The notes below the pieces were generated by a model. That model had not been told where the DNA came from. It saw nothing but the letters and a program-made list of their open reading frames with translations, and did no database searches. Positions 31,362 through 45,200 of a stretch of 64,000 nucleotides of DNA are shown piece after piece; within the stretch, counting starts at the first letter, position 1, and every line of letters starts with the position of its first letter. The position numbers and the translations under genes are program-made. Origin of the DNA: Alisma plantago-aquatica (Eukaryota > Streptophyta > Magnoliopsida > Alismatales > Alismataceae); NCBI GenBank assembly GCA_963693085.1, contig OY856409.1, forward strand, positions 1,535,495,072 through 1,535,559,071, read 5' to 3'.

Positions 31362-34300
31362 TGTAAGGCCCCTGGTCTAGCTTTTTGGGATATCCTTGTA
31401 TTCTTTGCTTGACTAGATACTTAAAACCTTAATCTAACCCTTTGAGATGTTTTTGGAACATATGATAAGCTTATGTTTTCAGTTGGGTATAGTTTGGATA
31501 ATTTTTTGGCTTTATATGCTTGTTTTGGACCAAGTTCCAATTTACCCATGTTTAGGGTTTAGAATTATAATTTGTCACATGTAGATTGTTCCCTCTATCT
31601 CTTGGAATCATGAGAGAGAGAGAATGATGCTAAGGGGTGCCTTGTTGGACCTTGGTTGATGAGGTAACATCAAGAGGTGATGATAGTGTTTTCTAGGGTT
31701 TTGCTTGGTGGAGCATGGTGTTGACCATGTTGAGTTTAGTTGAGTGTTGTGTCCTGTGTCTCAACCATGTTGGTGAGTCTTGAGTGTGTTTTGATTGAGA
31801 CACCTTCTTTGGGTGATGTTGTTTCTACCTTGGTGCCATAGTTGTGGTTTGGTTGAGAAGGTTTGTCTTCTAGTGACGTGTTTCCACCATGTTTTGTGTG
31901 GTTCTCTTTTGTAGTGGCCTAGACAAGGTATCTTGAGGTTTTTTTTGACCCCTAGGGTGGAGGTGACCCAAGTGGTCGATACCCCACATAGGTTTTATCA
32001 CCATGTGTTTCATGTAAGTGTTTAGTGGTTGCATGTTAGTTTCCTTGGTGGACAAGTGTCCCTATGGTGCTCTCTTGTGTTGACACCTCACACCTACCTT
32101 ACTTCCCTCCTCCTTTGGGTATATAGCCCCTTTCACATTCTTACAAGTATCCTTTTCAGCCCTACTTCCTCTCCCCTCTCTTGTGTTTGACCTTGGAGCT
32201 TTGAGGAGCAAATAAGGGATGATCTAGGTGCTATGAAGGTAGACCAACCTTGCATGTGGTGCTTTGGAGCTTAATCACCTTCCTTGTGGTTATTCTTGGT
32301 GGTTTGTTTTATTGGTAAATGGTTCTACCTTCTTGATCACATTTTTCCTTTGGAACCTTGGCTTCATTCTTCTCCCTTTCTTGGATGAGGACTATGGATC
32401 ATCCTTGGTGGTCATCTTGAGAGAAACTCCTCATCACAAGGGTCGTAGACTATGTTTGACATGGTGGTACCTGAGTGAGAGGAGGTTTTCTTCTCTTTTT
32501 CCTTTCTTCTTTTTGTTCGGCCTAGGGTTTCTTACCCTCTTTCTTAAGAATTATTTTCACCATGGTGTTCTTCTACTTGGAGGTGATCTTGTGGATGACG
32601 TTCTAATCAAAGTTGGAGTAACTTCCTCTCTCTCAGTGATTTTGATCTTGGAGCTCGAATCTCTACATAATGTGGGTTATAAAACTTTTCCCTCTTCTAT
32701 TTTAGTAGTATAATATCTCTTGCAAGTTGTTGTTTCTATTCTAAAATGTAATCTTAACATGCTAGAAGATATTATCATGATTTAGGGTTTGAGCCGTGAT
32801 GATACTCCCATGATATTTTCTTCTAAACTTAAACCCTAATTTCCTTATACCCTATTTTAAGATGAATGTGAGATGGATGGTTTTCTCTTGCCTTGATCTA
32901 TTGTTTCCTTCAACATGCATATGGTTCAAAATAACATAGTGTAACATGGGGTTTTGGTGCTATTTTTGCATCTATTGACTGTGAGTTTATCTCTCTTTCC
33001 ATGGTGCATGTTTAAAGTTTTAGTGACCGCCTATGTATGGAGTTTTTCCATCTTAATGGTGATAAGTTTTCCTTGATGATAATCTTCTATTTTGATCATG
33101 TTGCATCTATATTTTGGTGATGGTCATTTTTCCTTGGTGGTAGCTTGAACTTGGTGGTCCCTACACCTTTGTTTTAGTCTTGGTCGACACACATGTTTTG
33201 ATGAGAGTAACCACATGTTTGTTAAGTGATGGTTGAGTTTATGGTCATACATGTATTGCAATCCTTGGTTTTATCATCATTATTTGGTTCTATTTGTGTT
33301 TTTGTAAGGTTTTGAGTTGGTTTTCCTGAGGTTGAAGCTTGGTTTTCTTATACCTAGTTGGTTTCTTGAAGGTTCATGTTGAAGTTTGGATTTGAAGACC
33401 TTGATGCTCATCTTAATTTGAAGTTTTCCATCTTGTTGATGGTGGTTTTTCCTTGAAGTTAATATCTATTTTGGAAGAGGTACCTCCTGTTTGGAGATAG
33501 CATAATGATGTTAAGGAAGCTTTACCTTATTGGTCATTACACTCACCTTGCTCCTATGATCATGAATGTCACATGATTGTTGTGGTTGTGACCAAAACCC
33601 CAATGATTTGGCGGTCATAACACTTAGTGTCAGTACATTTGTGTTGGTCATGACTCTTGCCTTGATGGTTCTTGTTTTGGTTGTAGCAACCCTTTAGGAG
33701 ATGGTCAAGACACTTATTTTGGAGGTGGACGAGACATTTAATTTTGGTAATGATCGAAACACATGGTTTTTGTACCTTGGGTCGTGACTCTCTTGTATTG
33801 TGATTGTTGCATGTCTATTTTGAGTGGGATGGTAGAGACTTCCCAGTTTGTCTTGATTGTGACATAAGCTTGGAGTGCTTCGATTCCATGGAGTAGTGTA
33901 GGGGGTTGCTACACATATGGCATGCTTTGTTTCTTTGAAATCCCTAACCCTAATGGGTGAAGGTCGTAACATGTAAGGTCGATACTTTTGCTTTGGTTGG
34001 TGTTTTGTTTTGGTCGAGACTATTATTTCCTTCATTTGTGGAGACATATGTGGGTGTTATGGTCGTGACACCATGTTTTGGTGGATGGTCAACATACATG
34101 TATGGTATATGGTCGCTACATAGGTATAATATGATGATATGGTTAAACATGTGCATGTGAATGATGTTGATACTTGGGTTGTTGATATGATAGTTAATCA
34201 TGATTAAGTAATGATGGTCATAATCATTAATGATTAACCTTAAACTATTCCAAGAAGATGGGAGCTGACATAACTAGGGTTTGGTGATCGAATCATGATA

Positions 34301-36082
34301 TGAACCCTAAATCAGCTATGTATGCAACCCTAAAACTAATACAAGGGTATTCTATTCTTATTGAACTTACCCTAATGTATGACATGTAATTATCTTTTCT
34401 CTCTCCTACTTTTATGTTTCTAACCTTGTAGGTTGAATAACTGTCATAGCTTGTGTATGCTATGGTGGTGATTATATGACATAGGGTGATGGCTATGAGT
34501 ATTGATGAGACATGATGAGATCATATTTATGTGATGGTTCCTATGACATGGTGAAGGCTTGATTTCTATTGTGAGGTGATATCTTCTAGGGAAGTGATTA
34601 AGGGATTGACATCCCATAGTGACGTGACATTGGTGGTAGCCTTATATGGATTTGTGACATTGGTGATGGCCTTGTGATTGTCAATACTACAAGTATCATG
34701 TGGTGATGCACCTTATACATTTTATATCTTCTAAACTTGTATTATGACCTTATCTTTGTAGATTTTGTTTAGGGTTTGTGCGCTATAACTTGATTGATGC
34801 TAAAAGATCCCCAATTGGACTAACTAATCAAGTGAAGCCCTAATCATGTAGTTTCCCTATGCCATAGATCCATTCCAGTGTTAGTTTTATTGCTAGACGG
34901 TGAAATGAATCATTGCTACGGAAAACTCAGAGTGCGTATTTTTTAATATGTGGTGGTACCAGTCGAGTGTCTCCTTGCATCCACAAACTGGTTATGTGAG
35001 ACGTCCATGCCTGAGCTATTTTGCTTGTGATATGTGATGGGCAACAGTTTAACTGCATGTGATGCCTATTTTTAGAACGACCATGTGTGAGCCTATTCTT
35101 CTAGCAATGTGACATGTACCAAGGTGGTCTAGGTGTTTTATATGGATGGCCATGCATGAGCCAATCCTTCGTCTTGACTATATGTGATGTTTCCAGTTGA
35201 CTGATATCTCTCTATGGTGTTTCTCTTGTACTGACCAAGAGGTGTTGGAAGGCATAATACAAGAAGTAATGCATTCATGTAGTATATTTTTCTTAGGGTC
35301 GAATATGAATAACATTGGATGAGTCGTTTGCCTTATCTTTGTACTGATTACTTGAATTATAATGCGATAAGAGAAAGAACTTGTTATATATGTTCTTCAT
35401 ATTCCTTCTTAAAGTATTAATTTTTTTGTTGCTCAGTGTTAACTGCCTAGTTTGTTTAAACTACATTATCTGTTGAATGCATATTATTTAGCTGAATCTT
35501 CTCAACCTGATAATATTGTTATCTTTCTACTTAAATCTACATGTGCTTTTAGTAGACGTTGGAGGAGAGTTATATCTCCTGCTGGGACGTCTAGTCTCAC
35601 CATGTGGGTTTCCACATCTTTGAGGTGGATGTGTATACTGAGATTAAGATCGTGTTGTTGAAGTTGACAGTAAGAGGAGTTATATATGTTGGATCAGGGA
35701 TATGCAACTAGTGTCTAGTAATAGAGTCCTATGTGTCGTCCCTATACTCTCAGGTCCTCAGGGGAGTTTTATAGACGTTGTACATCGGTTTGAGTTTTTG
35801 GCACTATACCATGGTGGTAAATATATGATTTGTATACGTGTACATGTTACCATATGTAACAAGTTGTGTCTAGTTAGCTAGTGTACAATGATATGTAACA
35901 TCTTTTGGTATGAATGAAATATAAGTGACACAAGTAATTTATCTTTATATATGATGCATTCAGATTGAGGTTCCTTTATGTGATCGGTTTTAATTTACCC
36001 TATTTTGTGCTTATTTGGTTATTAGTGATAATTCCACACTTTCTTTTCAGTAATCTCACTTTGTGTGGCAATGGGTTTCATA
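31362..36082 (+). mobile_element. Chromovirus 3' LTR
   Basis: Begins tgtaaggcccctggtctag after a purine-rich ttttaggggtttatgg and ends gcaatgggtttcata (CA changed to TA). It aligns along its whole length with the split 5' LTR. It contains the empty Harbinger site (32782-32784), a TATA-like gtatatagcc near 32118 and an ORF at 32264-32713 matching the one in the 5' LTR. Confidence 0.9.
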
Positions 36083-36312
36083 GAAAATGGGTAGTGAACT
36101 TCCTTTTCAGTACATCATCTCAAAAAAAATGATAGTCGACCTCAACATGCTTGATCATTTCATGAAAGACAATATTGCTAGTAATAAAAGTAGCATCACA
36201 ATTGTCACAGTACATTGGAATAGAATGAGTGATGGAAACCCAAAGTCAAAAAGAATAAATTTGATCCATATAGCTGACAAGTAGTATGTTCCATTGCATG
36301 ACACTCAGATGG
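36083..36312 (-). pseudogene. Ty1/copia RNase H fragment
   Basis: Minus-strand translation shows copia RNase H signatures: a C-H-A-M start, MYCDNCDATFI, NIVFHE and KHVEVDYHF. It is the middle piece of one copia element: upstream residues lie at 52326-53660, downstream ones at 12776-12887. The reading frame continues across the 36313-52325 insertion (NVES at 52326 joins ECHAM here once the duplicated target is counted once). Confidence 0.8.
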
Positions 36313-39300
36313 TGTCATATACCCAAATCTAGGAAAATAGATGAACATTCACTTTTCTCATGCCTTCTCAATTAGGTAATTAAGGATCTCTATTCTCTTA
36401 ATTTTGGAAATTAGTGCCAAGAATATATTATGTTTTTAACAAAATAACCATTTAAATCGGGTTAATGATACATTCATAGATTAATACTTCAAGTTAATTG
36501 TAAAATGTCATTAGTTAGTTATTTGGCCTTAAGTTGGCATTCTAGGGTCACATTAAGACAATTTTAAGAAAAGAAAGTAATTAATACAAAATAATATATC
36601 AAATCGATTAAGAAAGACATTAAATTAATTAATTGAGTACTTAAACTATAAGTAGATAAATTACGAAGGAACACTTTGAAAACGGAAAATAAATGTTAAA
36701 ACTGGAATCCTAATACTTGAATTAGTCCACTTTGAATTTTAGACCAATCGTACCTCATTGGGTCACTCATTTAATTAATTAAATTCTTAGCCTTAATACA
36801 CACAAATTACATTATTAAGCCATTGAATATTTCCTTTATCCTTGTAACAGGCTGCTTCCCCTCCTTTAGATATGATCAACACATTCTCCCTTTCTCTCAG
36901 ATCGCATACAGTTGGCAGAGTCATTCCTTCTTCATCTACTCTAGTCGTCCTCCCATCTATTTCACAATTGAGCAAGTGTATCGCTTCTCTTCTCTAACTC
37001 ATGTGACTCTTTTCTTCCTTCCTATCCTCTTCACCACCATCTAGACCCTATGACCTTTGTTCCTTGCTTCCCTAGTTCCCAAGATCATGACAACCGCCAT
37101 CACTAGTGTCAATGCCTGACGCTATCTCTAGCTACCAATAATCATGTAGAGGAAGTAGCACCATTCATTGATGCTTACAAATCTCACGAACTGTTTACTA
37201 CCAACTCCAACCAGGTTACACTTGCCAGTGCTCCCTCTCCTATCTCTTCTTCTTCATCCTACTCCTCCTAATTCCTCTCCACCTGATATAAGAATTGCAC
37301 TAATTTATCTCCTTGCCCTCATTTTCCTACCACCCTTTGCTGGTGGCGCTCAGGTCTAGCCATGGTGTTCCAGGAAGAACCACTCATTTCCCCACACCCC
37401 AATGAGCACAAATCTGCCATGTCTTGGACCTACTTGTACCTATGAAACCCAATAACCTACTGGATAGACAGACCTATAATTGGACACCCTCACATCTAAC
37501 CTCAATAGCCAGACTCCTCCTCCTCTTCTTCTTCTTTCATTTTTTTCTCTTCAACCCCTAACCTCAGACTCAACTTGTCACCCTCCCTCATGCTCAGGGC
37601 ACCGTACGTACAACAGGGTGACCTACTTTAGAAGGTGCCAATGGTTCTACAAGTCATCTACCTGAAGCAAGATCGTCGCCCCATTCACCCTTGGAGGCAC
37701 TGCAAACCAACATTCTCTTTTCTCTTCACCTCCAGTTCACCCCAAATAGATAGTTTGCCTCCTTCTACATGTCTCCCTCATTGTTAGTGTCAGCATGGTG
37801 ATCAGTCTTGCATCGAGGTACTAGAAGTAGTTGCCTAAACAACCCACCTCAAACACATTCTTGTTCTCATTCTCCCTCCATATGCTGCCACCCATGGCCG
37901 CATCACTTCTCCACATGGTCATAAAATTGAAACAGAGTTCCAACTATTTGCTATAATTTCCATGAACCGCAGATCACATGAAAACATCACAAACCATAAT
38001 CCTAACTACCTCAGTCATCATCCAAGCCATGTTCCAACTTTACCATCACTCTAGGTTAGAGAACTCGAGGGATAATGTGGAAGGAATTCAATCTCACCTT
38101 GGATCTGATGCAATAGAGCAATCATAGATTAATGGCTATCCAAGTCTATACACCATTGGTGGATGATCATCATGCAGGTTATCCATCATCTTTTTTTAGT
38201 TTTAATTTAAATGTACAATTAACTTGATCATAGATAATAACATAATAGATGGTAGCTTGAAATCAAAAGTATAACTATATTAACCAATTGATCTACTTAG
38301 ACCTACCTCTGTAAAAGTAGCACATACACATAGTATTATGTTTATACAATAAACATGAATCTTGTCATTTTTAAGGAAATATATGCTAATTACTAATTAT
38401 TTAACAATAGATTAGAGTAAATCTAGGATTGTTCTATTGTTAAGAATTACTATGTTTATCCACTTGACTAACACTATAATACTAGTATGTATTGATAGAA
38501 GAGTCATTTTATTAATTGGTATTTAGATTGCTTAAAGTTCTTGATTTTGGAAAACTAGATAATAGTAATAAACTAGATTATGGTTGATGATAATATCAAC
38601 GCTTAGAATGTGAAACATGCTAGTATAGGTACATGCTATATAAAGTGGTGTTCATGTCTTTTAAAAGTTGTATATGAGGAAGAAAGTATGTACAAGAAGG
38701 TTGATTTTATAAATAGAATAATAGGTGACTTTATATTTTGACAAACTTACTTATGATGACATCGTTTGTACTATAGTTTTTACATTCGTCTAAATCATAT
38801 CATATGCACACTTATATTCATATGGGTAATTGGAATCTAAGTAAGAGCATGAGAAGTATAAACTTATACATATATGGAGGCTAGTGGGATTTAAACCCTA
38901 ATATTTATAAAATTAGAGTATGATGTTTAATAAACTCATCTAACACATATACTTGATCATATTTAACACAAACTAAGATAATAATATAAAAAGAGAAAAT
39001 GATATTACAAGGCCTAATTTGGAGGAATGAATTATCCACACATTTATGTAACCTAGACATCCTAGACTTGTGGATTCGAAGCAGGACTTTAGAACTAAAA
39101 CATACATCTAACTAATCATAAGTCCACTTAACATGATAAACAAGCCTAATCTATCATAAGGTGATCTAGACCATAACAAAAACAATATGAAAATCTATAA
39201 TGGGAATGAACACATGTGTTGCATAGGTTTGACTATCATACATAATGTATTCCTAGGATGAATACTCGACATTGGGCAAGGATGACTATTGAGTAAATAC

Positions 39301-39410
39301 TACTCATGAAGATTAGGTATGTACACCATCTAATTTTGTTTGGGCATTATTTGACTGAAACCCATATTCATTTAATGAGGCATCTCTTGAACTATTATTC
39401 TACTTCAATA
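36313..39410 (+). mobile_element. LARD 5' LTR, part 1
   Basis: Aligns with 48249-51370. Bases 36820-38050 are a pyrimidine-rich, gene-like-looking stretch also present at 48760-50040. Its short ORFs (37168-37359, 37480-37665) are not conserved between the two LTRs, so I do not call them genes. Confidence 0.85.
39397..39410 (+). repeat. LINE target site duplication, left
   Basis: attctacttcaata, repeated at 41617-41630. 14 bp, in the range for target-primed LINE insertion. Confidence 0.85.
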
Positions 39411-41616
39411 AAAAAAAAATTTGGTCGGTCAAAAACTCGAGTTGCTTTTTTTGTATTTTTTCATAGTTTCTGTACAGAACTATCCATCTTCAAAACTGAA
39501 GATAGAAAAAGAAAGAAAGAAAGAACAAGATTCCAAACAAAGAAAAGAAGAAACCACCAGTTTTATTCAAACGCTAAACCACCTTCAAAAGACTTCCAAG
39601 CCAGTCATCGCCAGTCATCCTTCAGAGCAGCATTTGCATGAGAACCTCCAACAACATAACTACACAGAACAGAACCTAGTCTCAACCCAAAAAAACTCAA
39701 CCATCACAGCTGTGAAAGCCAGCTATGAAAGGAGAGCGAGATACCCTCAGCCATCACAAGACAGAACCAAGGCCAGATCCATAGGAACTCTACCATCATA
39801 GCTTTTTATCCCTCTATGATAGGCGAGAAAGAGACCCCACTGCAACCTATTCATTGCAGAAGAAAGAAGACATAACCCATAACGGGGCCCAAGAAAACTC
39901 GAACATCACTGCAACAGCAGTGGGAGGGGAACAACATTTCCCAGCAGCAACACCAATAGAAAAACCAAGCACAACCCACCATCCTTCAGATCGACAGCTC
40001 AAAACACAACAACAGAATCACTGAAATACCACCTTCAGAAGATCACCATCGAAAGGGAATAAACACCACACCAACTCCTCTGTACCAGAATCAAAACAGC
40101 CCAGAAAGCTTAACCAGAAATGAGGATAACTAGACATTCTACCACTGAAGTAGAGCTTTATGAACAAAACACCAAGCCCAAACATCTTCAACAAAAGACC
40201 AGCAGCAAAAAAAACAAAATGAAGCACGCAGACACCCAAAACAGAAGGGTCACAACAGATCATATGAGAAAACCAAAAAGGAACAACCTACTTCAGCTCG
40301 GATAGAAAAGAAAAGGGAGAGGGGAGCGTCGAAACTCGGCAGAGTGGGGACTCAACCATCACCTTCCATCAAGAAAAAAACCAAGACCACTTGTAGGTCA
40401 ACAGAGGAAACAACCTTCTTCAGTACGGGCTAATATGAACAAGGAGAGGGGAGCGTTGACACTCGTCAGAGTGGGGACTCGACCATCTCATTCAGAAAAC
40501 CAAGACCCGAGAAGGCAAGCTCACAGCAGAATCATCATCTAGAATCATCATCCAGTCACCAGAATCATCACCAACCACCAGAATCATCATCCAGCCAGAA
40601 GAAGAACAATATGAACACACGAAGATACCAGACCAGCAGAACTAAACCTCCAATGAGCAACCAACAGAGCCAGAAACTAGTTACCCACATCAAAAGGATA
40701 GAGAACAGAACCTTCATCTTCAGCAGGAAGCAGAACACAGCTCTGGAAAAATCCTAGGACAGAATAAGCCAAGAAGGAGGAGGACCTTCTTCCATCCACC
40801 AACACTGGAACCTCACAGAATTAATTCATCATCTCAAAATCATTCACAATTAACTTCCAAATCTGGTTAGAGGAAATGAGCTTGTTGTCATGGACTCTCC
40901 TATTCCTCTCCAGCCAAACCTGATAAAGAATGAAGGGAATAACAGTCCTGGCCGAGGTTGAATTATGATTCAAAACATCTCTCCAATTTCAAGGAATACA
41001 AGCAATATAATTATCGTTAAGAGCATTAGACCACAGATCTTTGGTGAATTGACAGCTAAAACAAATATGTTGAGTGTCCTCGTAATCATTCATGCAGAGA
41101 AAATAGATAGAAACAACATAAATACCCTTTCTTCTAGCGTAGTCCGATGTGGGTAATTTATTGAGAGAAGCTTTCCACACATGAATTTTGCTATTCATGC
41201 TCCCTTTAGACTTCCAAATCTAGTCATAAATATCTTCTTCAACACCTTCCTTTCTAATCAGATCCCATATAAGATTCAACTTCACTCTTCTTGAACCATT
41301 AAGAAAGAAAGAGTCAGTAGAAGAATTAGAGATGGGAATATCTGAAATAATATTAAGAATATCCTTTGAACCCTAGACTTAGCAATAGACCACTGATTAT
41401 TCTTAATAATACTGGAAAGCTTAGAATCATGAGGGATTCCAGATCTGATAATCATACTGCTATCCACATAGTCCAGGAGAAATTTCCCTTTGACCCAAGG
41501 GTCCAGCCAGGTTTTAATATTTTCCCCAGATCCAATGTTAATTGAAAACAAAGGTCTGAACTGTTCCCTTATATGAATGACAGAATTGACCATCCAAGAG
41601 AAGTTGGTTGAAGGAC
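39411..41616 (-). mobile_element. 5'-truncated L1-type LINE
   Basis: Minus-strand translation gives the C-terminal third of a plant LINE ORF2. 41600-41400 has the post-RT block INIGSGENIKTWLDPW. 41198-40989 is a zf-RVT region (KIHVWKASLNKLPTSD, CMNDYEDTQHICFSC, KDLW). 40950-40821 has LYQVWLERNRRVHDN and a stop at 40823-40821. Endonuclease and RT core are absent, so the copy is 5'-truncated. About 1.4 kb of 3' UTR follows, including a ~130-bp direct repeat (gggagaggggagcgt near 40315 and 40443). Flanked by the 14-bp TSD; the matching 3' LTR (near 51370) is empty. Confidence 0.85.
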
Positions 41617-41630
41617 ATTCTACTTCAATA

Positions 41631-42257
41631 TTCAATTGTTTGAACATTTATATTTCCTAATCTTAAAACATTATATTCATATGATTGTTGAATAATGGGT
41701 TATTTGACCCCTCCTACTGTGATTGCCTTTTTATGAGAAAATAATTAAAATTCTGTTCTTGCTCTATTTATGCATGCTACATGTTTGACTAGAATATCTA
41801 TAATCATGGTACTTATGTACAACTATATTTATAATAGGGTGCATGTATTCTACCCCAGGTGTGCATTTTCACCTTTATTTCTTTCTAGCCCATGATCATA
41901 TGGTGTTATGGCCCTATTTTAAGTATATATAGTCTACATTGTTATCATGCAAAGTTTGTTGTGTTAAATTGATATTGTAGTTAAATAAGATGGTAGGATA
42001 TTTTATGCTTCATGCTTGTACTCTGAATTTAATATGCATCATTTCTCTTCAATATTTATTTTGAACTTACCGAACTGGACATAGCCCCCTTCTTGTAGGA
42101 ACATCTATTTCACACTTATAACAATATAATGCCCAAAGTGTTTAATATATATTCATTCTCAGCCCTTTTTGTCCTTGTAATTTTTCCTAAGTTCTGGATG
42201 ATGTTCCCTTCCACCCAAGTGTAGGTACATTAGAAGACAGGGATGCACAAAGATGGT
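41631..42257 (+). mobile_element. LARD 5' LTR, part 2
   Basis: Aligns with 51375-51985. It lies between the LINE and the inserted solo LTR. Confidence 0.85.
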
Positions 42258-45200
42258 TGTAAGGACCCTGACTTGAGTTTTGGGGTAACCCTATTTTTTT
42301 GGATTAATCATGTTATTAGAACCTTTCTCTAATCATTTTATATGTGATTAGGGCTTGTGAAGAGCTTAAGTTTCAATTTCAAGCTTGTTTTGATGATGTT
42401 TGCGTTTTCTGTGCTAGTTTTGGTGCCAATTGCAATTTACACAATATAGGGGTTTGATGTGCAATTTCCCACCTATATAGTGTTCCTTGTTCCTCCTAGC
42501 CTTGTGATAGAGAATTTGGTTCTTTGTGGCTCTTTGTTTCACCCTTTATTGAGTGGTGTCACCCTTAGTGGTGATTAGGGTTTTCTAGGGTTGGTGCACT
42601 TTGACCTTGTGACCTTCGTTGGTTTGTCTCGACCTAGGTTATGACCTAGGGCTTGTTGAGGGGGTGTCATGGTGGAGACACTTCCCCTTGATGTGGTCTT
42701 CATGACCAAGGTTGTCTTGGATCAATACATAGGCTTCGGGATGTGTGTTTTGACCTAGGTTGCTTGTGGTGGTCTTGGTGTCGTGACCTAGTGGTGTTGT
42801 TAGGGTGTGTTGCAACCATGGATCCCTTGGTGTGTCACAGTCATGAATTAGAGGGTGGAGTTACTTAGGTGGTTGAGACACTACCTAGAGTGTATCACCA
42901 TGGCTTTCATGTCATGCTTAAGTGGTTGCATGTTGGTCCTTTTAGTGGACAAGTGTCGCTTTCGAGCCCTATCTTGTTGACACCTCATCCTTTGCCTTAC
43001 ATCCCTCCTCCTTTGCTATATGAACCCTCCTCTCTCCATTCAAGTCATTCTTTTTGGTCATCTTCTTCCTCCCTTCTCTTTTTCTCATCCTTGGATCTTA
43101 GTGGATCAAGGAGTGTTCTTGGTGCCTTGGAGGTGGTTCATCCCTCGCATGTGGTGATCCTTAGCCATCTCCAATCTTGGTGAGTGTTTATCTTCTTTCT
43201 TTGATGTTTTCTTTGGATCTTGTACCCCATCTTCTTCCTCCTTCTCATACTTAGACTATGTTTGGACATGGTGGTTGTTCTTAAGAGTAAGCTCCTCATC
43301 ACAAGGGTAATAGGCCATGTTATGACAAGGCGACACCCAAATGAGAGGGAGTTTCTTCTCTCTTTTCCCCCTTCTTTCCTTTGGTTCAATTTTGAGTTTT
43401 AGCTCTCTTGCTTGATATACCCTTTGACCTTTTTGCATCCTCCTTTCTTGAGGTGCTCCTTAAACTGAGTGTGGAGCTTTTGTGTGGATATTTTCCAACC
43501 CTTGGATCGTGTGCTTGGAGGTTTGGTGGTGATCTTATTAAAGTGGGTTATATAACACTAAACCTACTCTAATATTGCACTTCTTTATAATTTTTGTTAA
43601 TATCTTATTCCTTTAAGTTTCCTTCTCACCATGATTTTTTAGTGGTAATCTCTAGAGTTTGTTTGGTGGTGATCCCTTTCTTGGTTTGAAATAAATCTGA
43701 AACCCTAACCTTTTGTACATGTTTTGGTAGATGGTGTTTTGTGAAGGTTCTTCCCCATGTTGCTCTTTACTGTGCCCTCATTCATGGTGTTTGTACACCT
43801 AGATATTGGAGGGATGTTAGGTTTGGTTTTGGTTATCTTGAGATTGGTTTTCTATTCCTTGTCTAAGGTTCTTCCATGGTAGTTTCTTGACCCATGACTT
43901 AGGGTTTCGGTGACCGGTTGTATGTGGCATTCTCTTTATGGTAACCATGGTTTCTCCTTCAGTTTCAATTCTATTTGGAAACCTAGGTGGTGCATGTTGG
44001 GAGGTCACAACACTGCCCTCATGATCGTCACAATCTTGATATCTCTTGGGTCGAGATGCTCCTTTGAGGTTGAGTTTGACGTAGTGATGTTAGGTTGAGA
44101 CCCTTATAAATGGTGGCTCAGTTACCCTTGGTGTTGGACTTGTCTTGTTTGAGTTGAGACTCACCCTAGAGAGTAGGTTTGCAACCATGATGGTCATGGG
44201 TTGTGACATGGGTGAAGGTTGATTGTCTTGGGTCATGACATAGGGTGGGGTCGAGACACCTCTGGTTGAGGTGCTTTGGTGAATCCCTAACCCTAAGTGT
44301 TGCAAGTGTGACATGGTCTAGATGTTGAGGGTCATGATTGTGACATGGACCATGTATGTGATCATGACCTATGTGGTTATGTCAACATAGGGTGATGGTA
44401 GGTGGATGAGAAACACATGTAAACACTTAATAATAACCATATATGAATGATACATAATCCATATACAATGTTTTTTAGAATGTTATCTAATCAACTCTAA
44501 TGATGCTTCCTAATCCTTATACACTCCAAGATGGTGGAGGGTGATTGTTCTAGTGTTAATGTTTGAACCTATTTTTATAAACCCTAATCGGTTAAAAGGA
44601 AAATGCTAACCTTGATACTAATGAATGATGATCTTGCTTGTTTCTCCATTTTGGAATGGTTATGATGTTATACAGTTACATCTCCTATTTATAAATTTCC
44701 AACCATGCAGCTGTTATCAGCTTGATAACCATAGCCTGTGTATGATATGATGATGAGACATGAGATAGGTTGAATGAGCCTTGAGAGGCATGTTGTGGCA
44801 CTTGAGATATAGAAATGATGAGATGAGGGATTGATAGCCTATATCAAGTAACTATGGTATCGATGATATGAGAAATGGAAATAAAACATGCATCATGTGG
44901 TGATAGTGTGACAAGTTCACATCCTATATGTTTTTATCTTCTAGAAGAATATTATGCCCTTATCTTTGAAGAAATTATTATGATTTTATACATTGTAACT
45001 TTATTGATTCTAAAAGACACATAACTGACTTAACTAATCAAGTGGAACCTAATTAGCGTCAACACTTGTTGAATGTTGAAATGAGTTTAACACAGAGCGC
45101 ATATTTTTTAATATGCGGGGATGAGTACGAATATCCCCTTACATCCAGGATATATGAGACAAGCACGCGGGAGTTGGTTTCCTAGTAATATGAGATGCAA

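Larger units (their letters stand above)
12888..36082 (+). mobile_element. Tekay/Del-type chromovirus (Ty3/gypsy), internally deleted
   Basis: Two long LTRs (12888-14308 plus 25685-29115, about 4.85 kb without the Harbinger insertion; and 31362-36082, 4721 bp) both begin TGTAAGGCCCCTG and align end to end. A PBS for initiator-Met tRNA follows the 5' LTR. The interior is only about 2.25 kb and keeps scraps of RT, integrase and the C-terminal chromodomain; gag and most of pol are gone. The element sits inside a copia element read on the other strand. A clear 5-bp TSD is not visible (TCTCA on the left, GAAAA or TAGAA on the right), so a border was probably altered. Confidence 0.88.

Noticed and set aside
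36083..36122. TCTCA at 36118-36122 considered as the right TSD of the chromovirus (left flank TCTCA at 12883-12887)
   Set aside because: LTR alignment ends at 36082 and the bases between are copia coding sequence, so the match is probably chance.
37168..37665. Short Pro/Leu/Ser-rich frames in the LARD 5' LTR
   Set aside because: Frames are not kept in the 3' LTR copy (49120-49620); the stretch is simply CT-rich.
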